DNA from: Bacillus_P idriensis_A
Lineage (GTDB): Bacteria > Bacillota > Bacilli > Bacillales > Bacillaceae
Assembly: GCF_050483325.1 (NCBI RefSeq)
Contig: NZ_JBCMYF010000006.1
Coordinates: 192,429 to 256,428 of the forward strand
Reading direction: 5' to 3'
DNA length: 64,000 nt
This document shows positions 17,311 to 26,549 of this stretch, one piece after another. Positions within the stretch are counted from its first letter, which is position 1, and each line of letters opens with the position of its first letter. Below the pieces are notes generated by a model, which was not told the DNA's origin, did no database searches, and saw only the letters and a program-made list of their open reading frames with translations. The position numbers were made by a program, and so were the translations under genes.

Positions 17311-17550
17311 ATGCGTATTCTTTATATCTTATTAGCCGGTGCCATTGTCTATTTTGCATTGCCCCGTTTGGATTTTTCAAGCAGCAGTTCTTTGGAAAGT
17401 TTCTTTTCACTGGTTTGGCTGATTTTTGCTTTATGTGTGATTGGCGGCAATATGACGGGGCTGATTTATGCTCCTAAAAAACGTTCCTCAAAACGTGCAG
17501 CTGTGCGCAAGTACCAGGCAAAAACAAAGCAGCGTGCAGCAGCTCGTTGA
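17311..17550 (+). CDS. Small membrane protein of unknown function (79 residues)
   Basis: Two hydrophobic segments (about residues 2-17 and 30-50) separated by a serine-rich loop (SSSSSLESFF), then a strongly basic C-terminal tail of Lys, Arg and Ala (KKRSSKRAAVRKYQAKTKQR). The topology is a two-helix hairpin with a cationic tail, probably on the cytoplasmic side. ATG 17311 is supported by AAGGAG 10 nt upstream, although the frame is open from 17257. It lies between ytkL and ytoI. I do not recognise a family. Confidence 0.7.
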   Translation: MRILYILLAGAIVYFALPRLDFSSSSSLESFFSLVWLIFALCVIGGNMTGLIYAPKKRSSKRAAVRKYQAKTKQRAAAR

Positions 17551-17619
17551 TATAAAGCGTTCACACCCTTATAATGAAATTGGAAGATAAGAATGGCTGA
17601 TGAAAAAGGGTGAAGAAGC

Positions 17620-18939
17620 TTGGCAACAAAGCATGAACAAATACTGCAGCATATTGATTCCCTCCCGATTGGGGAAAAGATCTCGGTCCGGCAGATTGCA
17701 AAAGATATGAGTGTGAGCGAAGGTACAGCATATCGTGCAATAAAGGAAGCTGAAAATAAAGGATACGTCAGCACAATAGAGCGTGTTGGAACAATACGGA
17801 TTGAAAAAAAGAAAAAAGAAAACATCGAAAAACTCACTTATGCCGAGGTTGTAAATATTGTTGATGGACAAGTTCTCGGAGGCCGTGCCGGACTTCATAA
17901 AACACTGAATAAATTTGTTATCGGCGCAATGAAACTAGAAGCAATGATGCGTTATACAGGCGCTGGCAACCTGCTGATTGTAGGGAACAGGACGAATGCT
18001 CATCAGCTTGCAATAGAAGCGGGTGCTGCCGTTCTGATAACAGGCGGCTTTGACACGGACGACCATGTCAAAAAAATTGCTGATGAGGCAGAGCTTCCGA
18101 TTATTTCAACGAGCTATGACACCTTTACTGTTGCAACTATGATCAACAGGGCCATTTACGATCAGCTGATAAAAAAAGAAATTGTTCTTGTAGAAGATAT
18201 TTTAACATCTCTTGATAAGACGGTATGCCTCAAAACGACTGATCCTATTGAAGAATGGTATCAGCATAACTATAAAACAGGCCACGGCCGTTTTCCTGTT
18301 ATCGATCATAATTTAAAAGTTCAGGGAATGGTTACATCAAAAGATGTGATAGGATACGAGCGCAATGTTTCTGTAGAAAAAGTAATGACCAAAAACCCGA
18401 TTACCGTTATCGGCAAAACCTCGGTGGCATCTGCCGCACAAATGATGGTCTGGGAAGGCATCGAGGTCTTGCCTGTCGTTGATCAGAACAATCGGCTTGA
18501 GGGAATGATCAGCCGTCAGGATGTGCTTCAGGCGCTGCAGATGATTCAAAGGCAGCCTCAAATCGGTGAAAAACTGGATGATATTGTCACAAACCAGTTT
18601 GTCGTGATTGCAGAAGATGCTAAAAAGGCGAATGTATATCGCTTTCAGGTCAGTCCGCAAATGACCAATCATCTTGGAACAATCTCTTATGGAGTGTTTA
18701 CAACGGTCGTCACAGAAGCAACAAATCGCTTTTTGCGTACACAGAAAAAAGGCGAAATCGTTGTTGAGAATATAACCATTTATTTTATGAAGCCAGTTCA
18801 GATGGACAGTATGCTTGAGGTTCATCCGAAAATACTTGAAGTCGGACGCAAATTCGGAAAAATAGATGTCGAAGTGTTCAGCAATGGAGTCGTTGTCGGG
18901 AAAGCGATGATGATGGTTCAGCTTATAGAGAGAAGCTGA
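17620..18939 (+). CDS. ytoI: CBS-domain transcriptional regulator YtoI
   Basis: Multidomain protein of 439 residues. A winged-helix DNA-binding domain (residues 1-65, EKISVRQIAKDMSVSEGTAY) is followed by a DRTGG-type domain (about 80-185), two CBS domains (about 195-310; LPVVDQNNRLEGMISRQDVL) and a hot-dog thioesterase-like domain (about 330-435). The build suggests a regulator that senses an adenine nucleotide and possibly an acyl-CoA ligand; the ligand is unknown. TTG 17620 is the likely start, with AAAGGGTG 9 nt upstream. It ends in a strong shared terminator facing ytpI. Confidence 0.9.
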   Translation: MATKHEQILQHIDSLPIGEKISVRQIAKDMSVSEGTAYRAIKEAENKGYVSTIERVGTIRIEKKKKENIEKLTYAEVVNIVDGQVLGGRAGLHKTLNKFVIGAMKLEAMMRYTGAGNLLIVGNRTNAHQLAIEAGAAVLITGGFDTDDHVKKIADEAELPIISTSYDTFTVATMINRAIYDQLIKKEIVLVEDILTSLDKTVCLKTTDPIEEWYQHNYKTGHGRFPVIDHNLKVQGMVTSKDVIGYERNVSVEKVMTKNPITVIGKTSVASAAQMMVWEGIEVLPVVDQNNRLEGMISRQDVLQALQMIQRQPQIGEKLDDIVTNQFVVIAEDAKKANVYRFQVSPQMTNHLGTISYGVFTTVVTEATNRFLRTQKKGEIVVENITIYFMKPVQMDSMLEVHPKILEVGRKFGKIDVEVFSNGVVVGKAMMMVQLIERS

Positions 18940-18943
18940 AACA

Positions 18944-18977
18944 AAAAAAGGACGGTCATCCGTCCTTTTTCTTTTTT
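18944..18977. terminator. Bidirectional terminator after ytoI
   Basis: AAAAAAAGGACGG pairs with CCGTCCTTTTTCTTTTTT around TCAT. Confidence 0.88.
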
Positions 18978-19015
18978 AAAAGATAAGAAAGTATAAAATT
19001 TTGTGCTTGGATGGC

Positions 19016-19126
19016 GAGCGGAACCGCCCCGCGGCCAGAACGGATCCGAAAGTATTGGCAAAAAGCGCCTTTGCGGGCGGATCCTTATCTGCCATGCCAA
19101 AGCTAAACGGGCGCTTCCGCTTTTCT
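19016..19126 (+). repeat. Intergenic repeat locus D: single unit with extended outer stem
   Basis: AGCGGAACCGCCC (19017-19029) pairs with GGGCGCTTCCGCT (19109-19121) with a single mismatch. Inside, GGATCCG pairs with CGGATCC and GGC with GCC. It ends 2 nt from the ytpI stop codon. Confidence 0.85.
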
Positions 19127-19128
19127 TA

Positions 19129-19425
19129 TCAGCCTTGCTTGGATTCCTTAAGAGCAAACGGCAAATAATGCTTATATGCTTTATATCCTGCCCAGCTGCT
19201 TGCGAGTCCGACGATCATAAAAATGATGCCAACGACTAATGATACAGTTGAATGAAAAAGAAATAATTGATTGAGTCCAAAGAAAAAGACGAAAATTCCA
19301 AGGGCAATGCTTGACTTTGCTGAGAGCCATTGCTTCTCCATAGGTTTTTTTGTTCTGTAGAATTTGACTTTATAGAAGAGATAAAAGGAAAAGGCAAAGA
19401 TGATCAGAATTACGAATACAGGCAT
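19129..19425 (-). CDS. ytpI: Membrane protein YtpI
   Basis: Small integral membrane protein of 98 residues with three hydrophobic segments (about residues 2-20, 45-62 and 66-85) and the family motif WLSAKSSIALG...FFGLNQLFLF. It matches B. subtilis YtpI, which lies in the same position between ytoI and nrnA; function unknown. ATG 19425 is chosen because TGGAGGTTTT lies just upstream. The frame is open to 19470. It is transcribed divergently from nrnA. Confidence 0.88.
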   Translation of the reverse strand: MPVFVILIIFAFSFYLFYKVKFYRTKKPMEKQWLSAKSSIALGIFVFFFGLNQLFLFHSTVSLVVGIIFMIVGLASSWAGYKAYKHYLPFALKESKQG

Positions 19426-19573
19426 TAAGTAAAACCTCCATATTAAACTTACATCCTCTATTTTAATCATTCTTGCAGTGAATTGCCATAACCAAAAGAG
19501 AAGATTCGCTTTTCTGCACGATGGTTTTTATGATTTAATTAGTCTATAAGCAGGTACGCAAAGGAGATTACAT

Positions 19574-20509
19574 ATGAAAAGTGAAATACTGTCAGCCATA
19601 AAAGAATATCAAACGGTCATCATCCATCGGCATGTGCGTCCTGATCCGGACGCATACGGATCTCAGTGCGGGTTAGCTGAAATCATAAAAGCATCATTTC
19701 CTGCAAAAAAAGTATTGCTCGCAGGACTTGGGGAGCCGACTCTTGAATTTTTGTATAAAATGGACAATGTTGCAGACCGGGATTATGAGGGAGCGCTGGT
19801 GATTGTCTGTGATACAGCCAATCAAGAGCGTGTTTGTGACCAGCGTTACCGTACAGGTGCAAAGTTAATTAAAATTGACCATCATCCAAATGAGGATCCA
19901 TATGGAGATCTGTTGTGGGTAGATACGACAGCAAGTTCTGTCAGTGAAATGATTTATGAATTTTACCTTTCAGGGAAAGAAGATGGACTTGTTTTGCCTG
20001 ATAAAGCGGCTCAGCTGATTTATGCAGGCATTGTTGGAGATACAGGCCGTTTTCTTTTTCCGAGCACAACGAAAAAAACGCTTAGGTACGCAAGTGAGCT
20101 CGTTGAGTACAACTTTGCTTTCACAGAAATTTACGATGAGTTATATAAGACAAAGGTGAATGCAGCAAAACTCAGCGGATATGTTCTTCAAAATTTTAAA
20201 CTTTCATCTTCCGGTGCAGCATCGATGATTCTGACAAAAGAAATACTTGAAAAATTTGAAGTAAGTGCTTCTGAGGCTTCTCAACTGGTTGGAATGCTTG
20301 GCAATATAGAAGGTCTTCGGGCTTGGGTCTTCTTTGTAGAGGAATCCGATCAAATACGGGTGCGTTTAAGATCTAAAGGGCCGATTATCAATGAGTTAGC
20401 CAAGAAATATCGCGGCGGAGGGCACCCGCTTGCTTCGGGGGCATCAATCTATAATTGGGAAGAAGCAGAGCAGGTTCTTGCAGATCTTGAAAAAGTGTGT
20501 CAGTCATAA
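19574..20509 (+). CDS. nrnA: Oligoribonuclease/pAp phosphatase NrnA
   Basis: DHH/DHHA1 phosphoesterase that degrades 2-5-nt RNAs to mononucleotides and dephosphorylates 3'-phosphoadenosine 5'-phosphate. Motifs visible are HRHVRPDPDAYGSQ (about residues 17-30), VCDTANQE, KIDHHPNED (DHH, near residue 101) and the C-terminal GGGHPLASGAS of DHHA1. The 311-residue length is close to B. subtilis NrnA (313). The start ATG at 19574 follows AAAGGAG. It converges on the ytzJ-like gene with only a few bases between stops. Confidence 0.95.
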   Translation: MKSEILSAIKEYQTVIIHRHVRPDPDAYGSQCGLAEIIKASFPAKKVLLAGLGEPTLEFLYKMDNVADRDYEGALVIVCDTANQERVCDQRYRTGAKLIKIDHHPNEDPYGDLLWVDTTASSVSEMIYEFYLSGKEDGLVLPDKAAQLIYAGIVGDTGRFLFPSTTKKTLRYASELVEYNFAFTEIYDELYKTKVNAAKLSGYVLQNFKLSSSGAASMILTKEILEKFEVSASEASQLVGMLGNIEGLRAWVFFVEESDQIRVRLRSKGPIINELAKKYRGGGHPLASGASIYNWEEAEQVLADLEKVCQS

Positions 20510-20513
20510 TCAA

Positions 20514-20696
20514 TCACTTAACTGGGATAAACCAATATCCGAATTCGGTTGAATCTTCGTGGAAGGTCAGTCCTTGTGCAAGCAGTTCCTTTTTAATTAA
20601 TGATGCCAGTTCTGCAGACTCTGCATAAGCGGAAAAGCCTTCTTTCAGCCGATCAGCTTTTTCACGGGCCATCTTTTTGTGATTTAATACATACAT
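20514..20696 (-). CDS. Small protein, YtzJ-like (60 residues)
   Basis: Short soluble, basic protein beginning MYVLNHKKMAREKADRLKEG and ending in TEFGYWFIPVK. Its place between nrnA and ytrI suggests the B. subtilis ytzJ position; function unknown. ATG 20696 follows GGAGGG closely, better than the first in-frame codon at 20747. Confidence 0.7.
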   Translation of the reverse strand: MYVLNHKKMAREKADRLKEGFSAYAESAELASLIKKELLAQGLTFHEDSTEFGYWFIPVK

Positions 20697-20863
20697 CACA
20701 TTCCCTCCTTCTATAAAATGGGTGATTGGGTCTGATGCTATTACCATTTTACCCCATAGATGCGAGGGAGTGCGATGTAATTAATTGAAATTTCTAAAAA
20801 TAATCCCAATTATTTAGTTGATTCCCTTTTTAACCTGTTTATTCGGTTCGGAAGTCCCGGCTC

Positions 20864-21367
20864 CTACTTTGCAAATGCTACTTTAAGCTCGATAAAAAGG
20901 GTCGTGTATATGAACATTTCCTCAATTTCCACTTTATATTGTTTATCGTCAATTTTATAGACTTTATTTTCAATTGCTTTTTGCATCAGCTTCCGGCTTT
21001 TAAAGACACTTTCTAAATCCTTTGCCATCACATCAGAAATATCCTCTTTTACATGGTCTTGAATCATATAGGTCATAAGCGAAGTGAATTGATACCTTTC
21101 CCCGTTCACAAGAGTTACATGAATGTTTTGGACCCTCAGTTTTTCCTGATTTATTTTATTGAGCGTCTCAATTTCTTCTTTATAGCTTAGATTGGCTTTT
21201 TTCAAATCCGAAATGGTATATTCCTGATCTTCAATTTTAGTTATTAGTTTCTCCTGCCATTCACCGTAAATGTAGAGAAAAATACACCAGCTTACGACAG
21301 CGCCGAGAACCATTCCCGCGAAAAGCCGCTGCCAGGAAGGTCTTTTATATAGAGGCGGAATTCTCAT
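20864..21367 (-). CDS. ytrI: Sporulation membrane protein YtrI
   Basis: Sporulation protein produced in the mother cell in B. subtilis and needed for efficient sporulation. One N-terminal transmembrane helix (about residues 15-35) is followed by a likely coiled coil (about 40-85; ITKIEDQEYTISDLKKANLS) and a C-terminal beta-rich domain. ATG 21367 has AGGAG 8 nt upstream and gives 167 residues, as in B. subtilis. It overlaps the end of ytrH by 4 nt, so the two are co-translated. Confidence 0.9.
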   Translation of the reverse strand: MRIPPLYKRPSWQRLFAGMVLGAVVSWCIFLYIYGEWQEKLITKIEDQEYTISDLKKANLSYKEEIETLNKINQEKLRVQNIHVTLVNGERYQFTSLMTYMIQDHVKEDISDVMAKDLESVFKSRKLMQKAIENKVYKIDDKQYKVEIEEMFIYTTLFIELKVAFAK

Positions 21368-21702
21368 TGCGGCTGCTCCTGTGTCAGCCAAGAAATAAGG
21401 AGCCAGCCTGTCTGGGCCCCGCCCATAGCTGAAATAATAAGCAGAATCTGTTTGATGACATCCCGTGTTTCACCTTCAAAGAATCCTCTTTCAAAGCTGT
21501 AAAACGTATCAAACGTACCGCCGATTGCAGCAACAAGCGCCCAAATTTTCAATCTGTTAGCTAGGCTGTAAATAGTTGACAGCGGAGGCTCCCCGGCTAA
21601 GTATGCTCCCACTCCGCCGATTATTGAACCGCCAAGGATCACTCCAAGCGCAATAAAATAACTATTTATAAAGGCTGGTATAAAAGCTTCTTTAACCTCC
21701 AT
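21364..21702 (-). CDS. ytrH: Sporulation membrane protein YtrH
   Basis: Small membrane protein of 112 residues with three hydrophobic segments: AFINSYFIALGVILGGSIIG, LKIWALVAAIGGTF and QILLIISAMGGAQTGWLL. It matches B. subtilis YtrH, a sigma-E-controlled sporulation protein. The start is uncertain between ATG 21702, 21711 and 21714; 21702 gives the family length but leaves a long gap from AAGGGG. ytrI follows with an overlap. The gene diverges from dnaE, whose start is 138 nt away. Confidence 0.9.
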   Translation of the reverse strand: MEVKEAFIPAFINSYFIALGVILGGSIIGGVGAYLAGEPPLSTIYSLANRLKIWALVAAIGGTFDTFYSFERGFFEGETRDVIKQILLIISAMGGAQTGWLLISWLTQEQPQ

Positions 21703-21839
21703 TTTTATCATCATCCCCTTATTGATATGTATATGGACAAACACAGGGAAGTATGTGATGAGAAAGCTTCTATTTGTGTCACTTTTCAAACAGGAATATA
21801 ATAAAACTATGAGAATGCCAGAAAGGATGGGAACATAGA

Positions 21840-24800
21840 TTGCCATTTGTCCATCTTCAAGTTCAAAGCGCCTACAGTCTGCTGAACAGCTCAGCAAGAA
21901 TAGATAAGTTAATCGAAAAAGCTAAATCATATCAATTCAAGGCTCTCGCTATTACAGATTTTCATACGATGTATGGAGCGGTTGCTTTTTATAAACAGTG
22001 CAAAAAACATGGCATCAAGCCAATTATCGGACTGACAGCTTCAATTATTTTAGAAGAGTCCGGTGAGGATGCCGGGTATCCTCTTATACTGCTTGCTAAA
22101 AATAATGATGGATACAAGAATCTTTTGAAGATCAGCAGTGTTCTGCAAACAAAATCTCCTCAGGGAATTAAGAGCAGATGGCTGAAATCATACAGCAACG
22201 GTTTAGCGGCTATTACCCCTGGCAGAACAGGCCTTGCTGAAAAGTATATTAGCGAGGGGAAAAGTGAAGAAGCAATAAAGCTTCTCGAGTTGTACAAGAC
22301 CTTTTTTAATGAGGGAGACTTCTATTTATCTGTTCAAAAGCACTCACTTCAAGATGAATTCAAAATGACGGAGGAAATCCTCAAGATAAGCCATCAAACA
22401 GGTCTTCCGCTTGCAGCAGCAAATGATGTTCATTACGTGGAACAAGAGGATGCCTTTGCCCATAATTGTTTGCTTTCAATTAAAAATGGATCAAAAATGG
22501 AAGATGACAGCGATTATGCACTGCCTTCGAATCAGTATTACTTTAAATCTCCTTCTGAGATGGCTGAACTTTTTCAAGATTGTCCCGAAGCTCTGGAGAA
22601 TACGCTGAAAATTGCTGAAGAATGCAACGTATCTCTTGAACTCGGAAAAACGCAGCTTCCGAAATACCCGGCACCTGCCGGCCAATCAGCTGATGAGTAT
22701 TTGGAAAGACTTTGTCTGCAGGGATTAAAACATCGTTTCAGAGAACCTGCAGATACATATTTTAGAAGGCTTGAGTATGAACTGGATGTAATCAAACAAA
22801 TGAAGTTCAGTGATTATTTCTTAATCGTCTGGGATTTCATGAAGTATGCACATGACCATCATATTTTGACGGGGCCAGGAAGGGGATCTGCAGCGGGATC
22901 CCTGGTAGCGTATGTGTTGAAAATTACAGATGTAGATCCAATTGAACATCGCCTTTTATTTGAGCGTTTTTTAAATCCTGAGCGCATCAATATGCCTGAT
23001 ATAGACATTGATTTTCCTGATACAAGACGGGATGAAATGATTGCCTATGTTGCAGAAAAATACGGCTCTATGCACGTAGCCCAGATTGTGACATTCGGAA
23101 CGCTTGCAGCAAAAGCCTCGCTTCGTGATGTCGGAAGAGTCATGGGGGCATCAGCAAAAGAGGCGGATGTACTGGCAAAGCTCATCCCTTCTAAACCCGG
23201 TACAACGTTAAAGCAGACTTATTCAGAGTCTAAAGATCTGCGAAATCTTTTAACAGAGTCAGATTTATATAAAAAAATTTATGAAACGGCCCTGAAGATT
23301 GAGGGTCTGCCGCGCCATACATCCACACATGCTGCCGGTGTAGTGTTCAGCAGCGAACCGCTGACGGACATCATTCCCATTCAGGATGGGCACAACGGGA
23401 TCTATTTGACTCAATTTTCGATGGATTACCTTGAAGACCTTGGATTGCTGAAAATGGATTTTTTAGGCCTTAGAAACTTAACGCTTATCGAAAGAATAAC
23501 AAGTCATATTGAACGGAATGAGAAGAAAAAAATCGATTTCTCCCAAATTTCCTATAAAGATGAAAAGACATTTGAACTGCTCGGCAAAGGGGATACAACG
23601 GGAGTTTTCCAGCTGGAGTCTGAAGGCATGCGGAGCGTTCTTAGAAGGCTGAAACCAACAGATCTTGAGGATATTGTGGCTGTAAATGCCCTTTTTCGTC
23701 CGGGACCAATGGAAAACATTCCTCTCTTTATCAGCCGGAAGCATCACAGAGAGAAAATCGAATACCCGCATCCTGCACTTGAGCCTATTTTAAAAACAAC
23801 CAATGGGGTAATCGTGTATCAGGAGCAGATCATGGAAATAGCCTCAAAAATGGCTGGGTTTTCTTTAGGTGAAGCTGATTTATTAAGAAGGGCAGTCGGA
23901 AAAAAAATTAAGGATATACTTGATCAGGAAAGAGAGCATTTTGTATCAGGATGCATGAAAAATGGCTATGATAAAACATCAGCAAACAGCATTTATGATT
24001 TAATCGTTAAATTTGCAAACTATGGATTTAATAGAAGCCATGCCGTAGCCTACAGCATGATTTCCTTTCAGCTTGCTTTTCTGAAAGCCCATTACCCTGT
24101 ATATTTCATGGCGGCACTTTTAACCAGTGTGATCGGCAATGATGAAAAAGTCGCGCAATATATTAGAGAGGCCAAGCAGAATGGCGTTGCTGTTCTGCCG
24201 CCATCTATTAATAGAAGTGAATATCCTTTTACTGTAGAAAAGGGAAGCATTCGATTCAGTCTTAATGCCATAAAAAATGTTGGAACAAATGCTGTTAAAG
24301 AAATTTATCAGGCAAGAAAGAAAAGGGAATTTGCCGATCTTTTTGATTTTTGCGTAAGGGTATCGATGAAAATCGTCAACCGAAAGGTGGTGGAATCCCT
24401 CATTTTTTCCGGAGCAATGGATGAGTTTGAGATGGAAAGATCGACGCTGCTTGCAAGTCTTGATTTAGCAATCGAGCATGCGGCACTTTTTTCTTCAGAT
24501 GATGAAAATCAATATGATTTGTTTTTGGAAGAGGAAGAATTCAGTATTAAGCCGAAATATATAGAAGTTGAACCATTCAAAACGGAAGAATTGCTTAAAT
24601 TTGAAAAGGAAGCATTGGGATTTTACTTTTCAAGTCATCCAGCATCAGCGCACTCGTTCTTATTTAATCGTTTTGGGGTTGTGAAAATCAGCGATGCGCG
24701 GCAATTGCTGCATCAGAAGGTGAAGGTCGGAGTATTTATTACAGCCATCCGCACGATCCGGACAAAAAAAGGCGAGGTTATGGCTTTTCTTGCATTAAGC

Positions 24801-25202
24801 GATGAGAGCGGGGAACTTGAAGCAGTTGCCTTTCCGGCTGTTTATACAAAAGCCGGGGATATTTTTTCTCAAGGAAATGTTGCAGTCCTGAGCGGAAAGA
24901 TTGAGAATCGAAATGACCGGCCACAGCTGATTTTATCAGATGCAGAAACCATTCAAGATCTTGAGAAGAGAACGAAAACACTGTTCCTTAAAATTGAAGA
25001 GTCCCATCTGGCTGAGGGGAAACTGCAGATTGTACAAGATACCCTCAAGCAGCACCGGGGCGGCACTCCGGTTTTTCTTTATTACGAGAAGGACAAAAGA
25101 ACCGTTCAGCTTCCAAAAGATTATTTTGTGGATGCAACTGACCGGTGTTTGTCTGTGCTGAGAGAACTTTTAGGCAATCAGAATGTGGCAGTGAAAGATT
25201 AA
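21840..25202 (+). CDS. dnaE: DNA polymerase III alpha subunit DnaE
   Basis: Replicative polymerase of the DnaE3 type that extends lagging-strand primers before PolC takes over. Order: N-terminal PHP domain (about 1-200), polymerase palm/fingers with the catalytic PDIDIDFPDTRRDE near residues 385-398, a helix-hairpin-helix region and an OB-fold near 970-1050. The PHP domain shows QVQ where metal-binding homologues have HxH, so it likely lacks phosphoesterase activity. Start is TTG 21840 with AAAGGATGG upstream. At 1120 residues it matches the family. Confidence 0.97.
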   Translation: MPFVHLQVQSAYSLLNSSARIDKLIEKAKSYQFKALAITDFHTMYGAVAFYKQCKKHGIKPIIGLTASIILEESGEDAGYPLILLAKNNDGYKNLLKISSVLQTKSPQGIKSRWLKSYSNGLAAITPGRTGLAEKYISEGKSEEAIKLLELYKTFFNEGDFYLSVQKHSLQDEFKMTEEILKISHQTGLPLAAANDVHYVEQEDAFAHNCLLSIKNGSKMEDDSDYALPSNQYYFKSPSEMAELFQDCPEALENTLKIAEECNVSLELGKTQLPKYPAPAGQSADEYLERLCLQGLKHRFREPADTYFRRLEYELDVIKQMKFSDYFLIVWDFMKYAHDHHILTGPGRGSAAGSLVAYVLKITDVDPIEHRLLFERFLNPERINMPDIDIDFPDTRRDEMIAYVAEKYGSMHVAQIVTFGTLAAKASLRDVGRVMGASAKEADVLAKLIPSKPGTTLKQTYSESKDLRNLLTESDLYKKIYETALKIEGLPRHTSTHAAGVVFSSEPLTDIIPIQDGHNGIYLTQFSMDYLEDLGLLKMDFLGLRNLTLIERITSHIERNEKKKIDFSQISYKDEKTFELLGKGDTTGVFQLESEGMRSVLRRLKPTDLEDIVAVNALFRPGPMENIPLFISRKHHREKIEYPHPALEPILKTTNGVIVYQEQIMEIASKMAGFSLGEADLLRRAVGKKIKDILDQEREHFVSGCMKNGYDKTSANSIYDLIVKFANYGFNRSHAVAYSMISFQLAFLKAHYPVYFMAALLTSVIGNDEKVAQYIREAKQNGVAVLPPSINRSEYPFTVEKGSIRFSLNAIKNVGTNAVKEIYQARKKREFADLFDFCVRVSMKIVNRKVVESLIFSGAMDEFEMERSTLLASLDLAIEHAALFSSDDENQYDLFLEEEEFSIKPKYIEVEPFKTEELLKFEKEALGFYFSSHPASAHSFLFNRFGVVKISDARQLLHQKVKVGVFITAIRTIRTKKGEVMAFLALSDESGELEAVAFPAVYTKAGDIFSQGNVAVLSGKIENRNDRPQLILSDAETIQDLEKRTKTLFLKIEESHLAEGKLQIVQDTLKQHRGGTPVFLYYEKDKRTVQLPKDYFVDATDRCLSVLRELLGNQNVAVKD

Positions 25203-25219
25203 AAGCAAAAATACAAGTC

Positions 25220-25247
25220 TTTACAATACCTAAAATTATGTTATGAT
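25220..25247 (+). promoter_or_regulatory. Promoter of ytsJ
   Basis: TTTACA (25220-25225), a 16-nt spacer and TATGAT (25242-25247). The inverted repeat at 25254-25281 starts where transcription would begin. Confidence 0.6.
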
Positions 25248-25263
25248 TTATTATTGGCTGGAG

Positions 25264-25274
25264 TGGTCAGACCA
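25264..25274. promoter_or_regulatory. Candidate GntR/FadR-type operator upstream of ytsJ
   Basis: TGGTCAGACCA is a perfect dyad inside a larger imperfect repeat (ATTGG...CCAAT). It resembles the TGGTNNNACCA core typical of FadR-subfamily regulators. A FadR-type regulator is encoded directly after ytsJ, so auto- or operon control is a reasonable inference. Confidence 0.5.
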
Positions 25275-25303
25275 CCTCCAATATGACCCTAAGGAGTGAG
25301 AAG

Positions 25304-26539
25304 ATGTCATTGCGAGAAGAAGCATTACATATGCATCTAATTCATAAAGGAAAGCTAGAATCAAAATCAAAAGTACCAGTCAGAAATGCTAAAGACTTAA
25401 GCTTAGCTTATTCTCCAGGGGTCGCTGAACCTTGTAAGGCAATTTATGACGATAAAAATAAAGTGTACGACTATACAATGAAAGGCAACATGGTGGCAGT
25501 AGTATCAGACGGCACTGCCGTGCTTGGCCTCGGAAATATCGGACCGGAAGCAGCACTCCCGGTAATGGAAGGAAAAGCAGTCCTTTTTAAAAGCTTTGCG
25601 GGAGTTGATGCATTTCCGATTTGTTTGAATACAACAGATGTGGATAAAATTGTAGAGACGGTCAAATTGCTTGAGCCTACATTCGGAGGCATCAATCTTG
25701 AAGATATTGCTGCGCCGAATTGTTTTGTTATTGAGGAAAGATTGAAAAAGGAAACGAATATTCCTGTTTTTCATGATGATCAGCACGGAACGGCCATTGT
25801 TACTGTTGCAGGACTTGTGAATGCATTGAAGCTTGCCGGCAAACAAATGTCCAGCATCAAAGTGGTGGCAAATGGAGCAGGTGCAGCAGGAATAGCCATT
25901 ATCAAGCTTCTATACCGTTATGGCGTGCGCGATATTATCATGTGCGATTCAAAAGGTGCCATTTTTGAAGGACGTTCGTTTGGGATGAATAACGTAAAAG
26001 CGGAAGTCGCTAAGTTTACGAACCGTGACCGTGCGGAAGGCTCATTGGCAGATGTCATCAAAGATGCCGACGTATTTATCGGTGTTTCAGTTGAGGGTGC
26101 ATTGACAAAAGACATGATTGCTACTATGAAAAAGGATCCAATCATATTCGCGATGGCGAATCCAGTGCCTGAGATCATGCCGAGTGAAGCTAAAGAAGCA
26201 GGAGCGATGGTTATAGGCACAGGACGTTCAGATTTCCCGAATCAAGTCAACAATGTTCTTGCATTCCCGGGTATTTTCAGGGGCGCTCTGGATGTGCGCG
26301 CTACACATATTAACGAACAAATGAAAATTGCGGCTGTTGAAGCGATTGCTTCATTAATTAGTGCTGAAGAATTATCCGCTGACTACGTTATTCCGGCTCC
26401 ATTTGATGCACGTGTTGCTCCTGCGGTTGCTGCAGCGGTTGCAAAAGCAGCGATGGAAACCGGGGTGGCTAGACTAAAGGCTGATCCAAATGAAATCGCT
26501 GAAAAAACTAAACAGTTAGCGATCATCGAGACAAAGTGA
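25304..26539 (+). CDS. ytsJ: NADP-dependent malic enzyme YtsJ
   Basis: Oxidative decarboxylation of malate to pyruvate; in B. subtilis YtsJ is the main NADP-linked malic enzyme during growth on malate. Motifs: SPGVAEPC near residue 38, DDQHGTAIVT (metal and substrate binding), NGAGAAGIAIIKLL (nucleotide binding) and GTGRSDFPNQVNN. ATG 25304 follows AAGGAGTG and gives 411 residues; the open frame begins at 25283. The FadR-type regulator starts 10 nt after its stop, so the two form an operon. Confidence 0.95.
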   Translation: MSLREEALHMHLIHKGKLESKSKVPVRNAKDLSLAYSPGVAEPCKAIYDDKNKVYDYTMKGNMVAVVSDGTAVLGLGNIGPEAALPVMEGKAVLFKSFAGVDAFPICLNTTDVDKIVETVKLLEPTFGGINLEDIAAPNCFVIEERLKKETNIPVFHDDQHGTAIVTVAGLVNALKLAGKQMSSIKVVANGAGAAGIAIIKLLYRYGVRDIIMCDSKGAIFEGRSFGMNNVKAEVAKFTNRDRAEGSLADVIKDADVFIGVSVEGALTKDMIATMKKDPIIFAMANPVPEIMPSEAKEAGAMVIGTGRSDFPNQVNNVLAFPGIFRGALDVRATHINEQMKIAAVEAIASLISAEELSADYVIPAPFDARVAPAVAAAVAKAAMETGVARLKADPNEIAEKTKQLAIIETK

Positions 26540-26549
26540 GTGGTGGACT

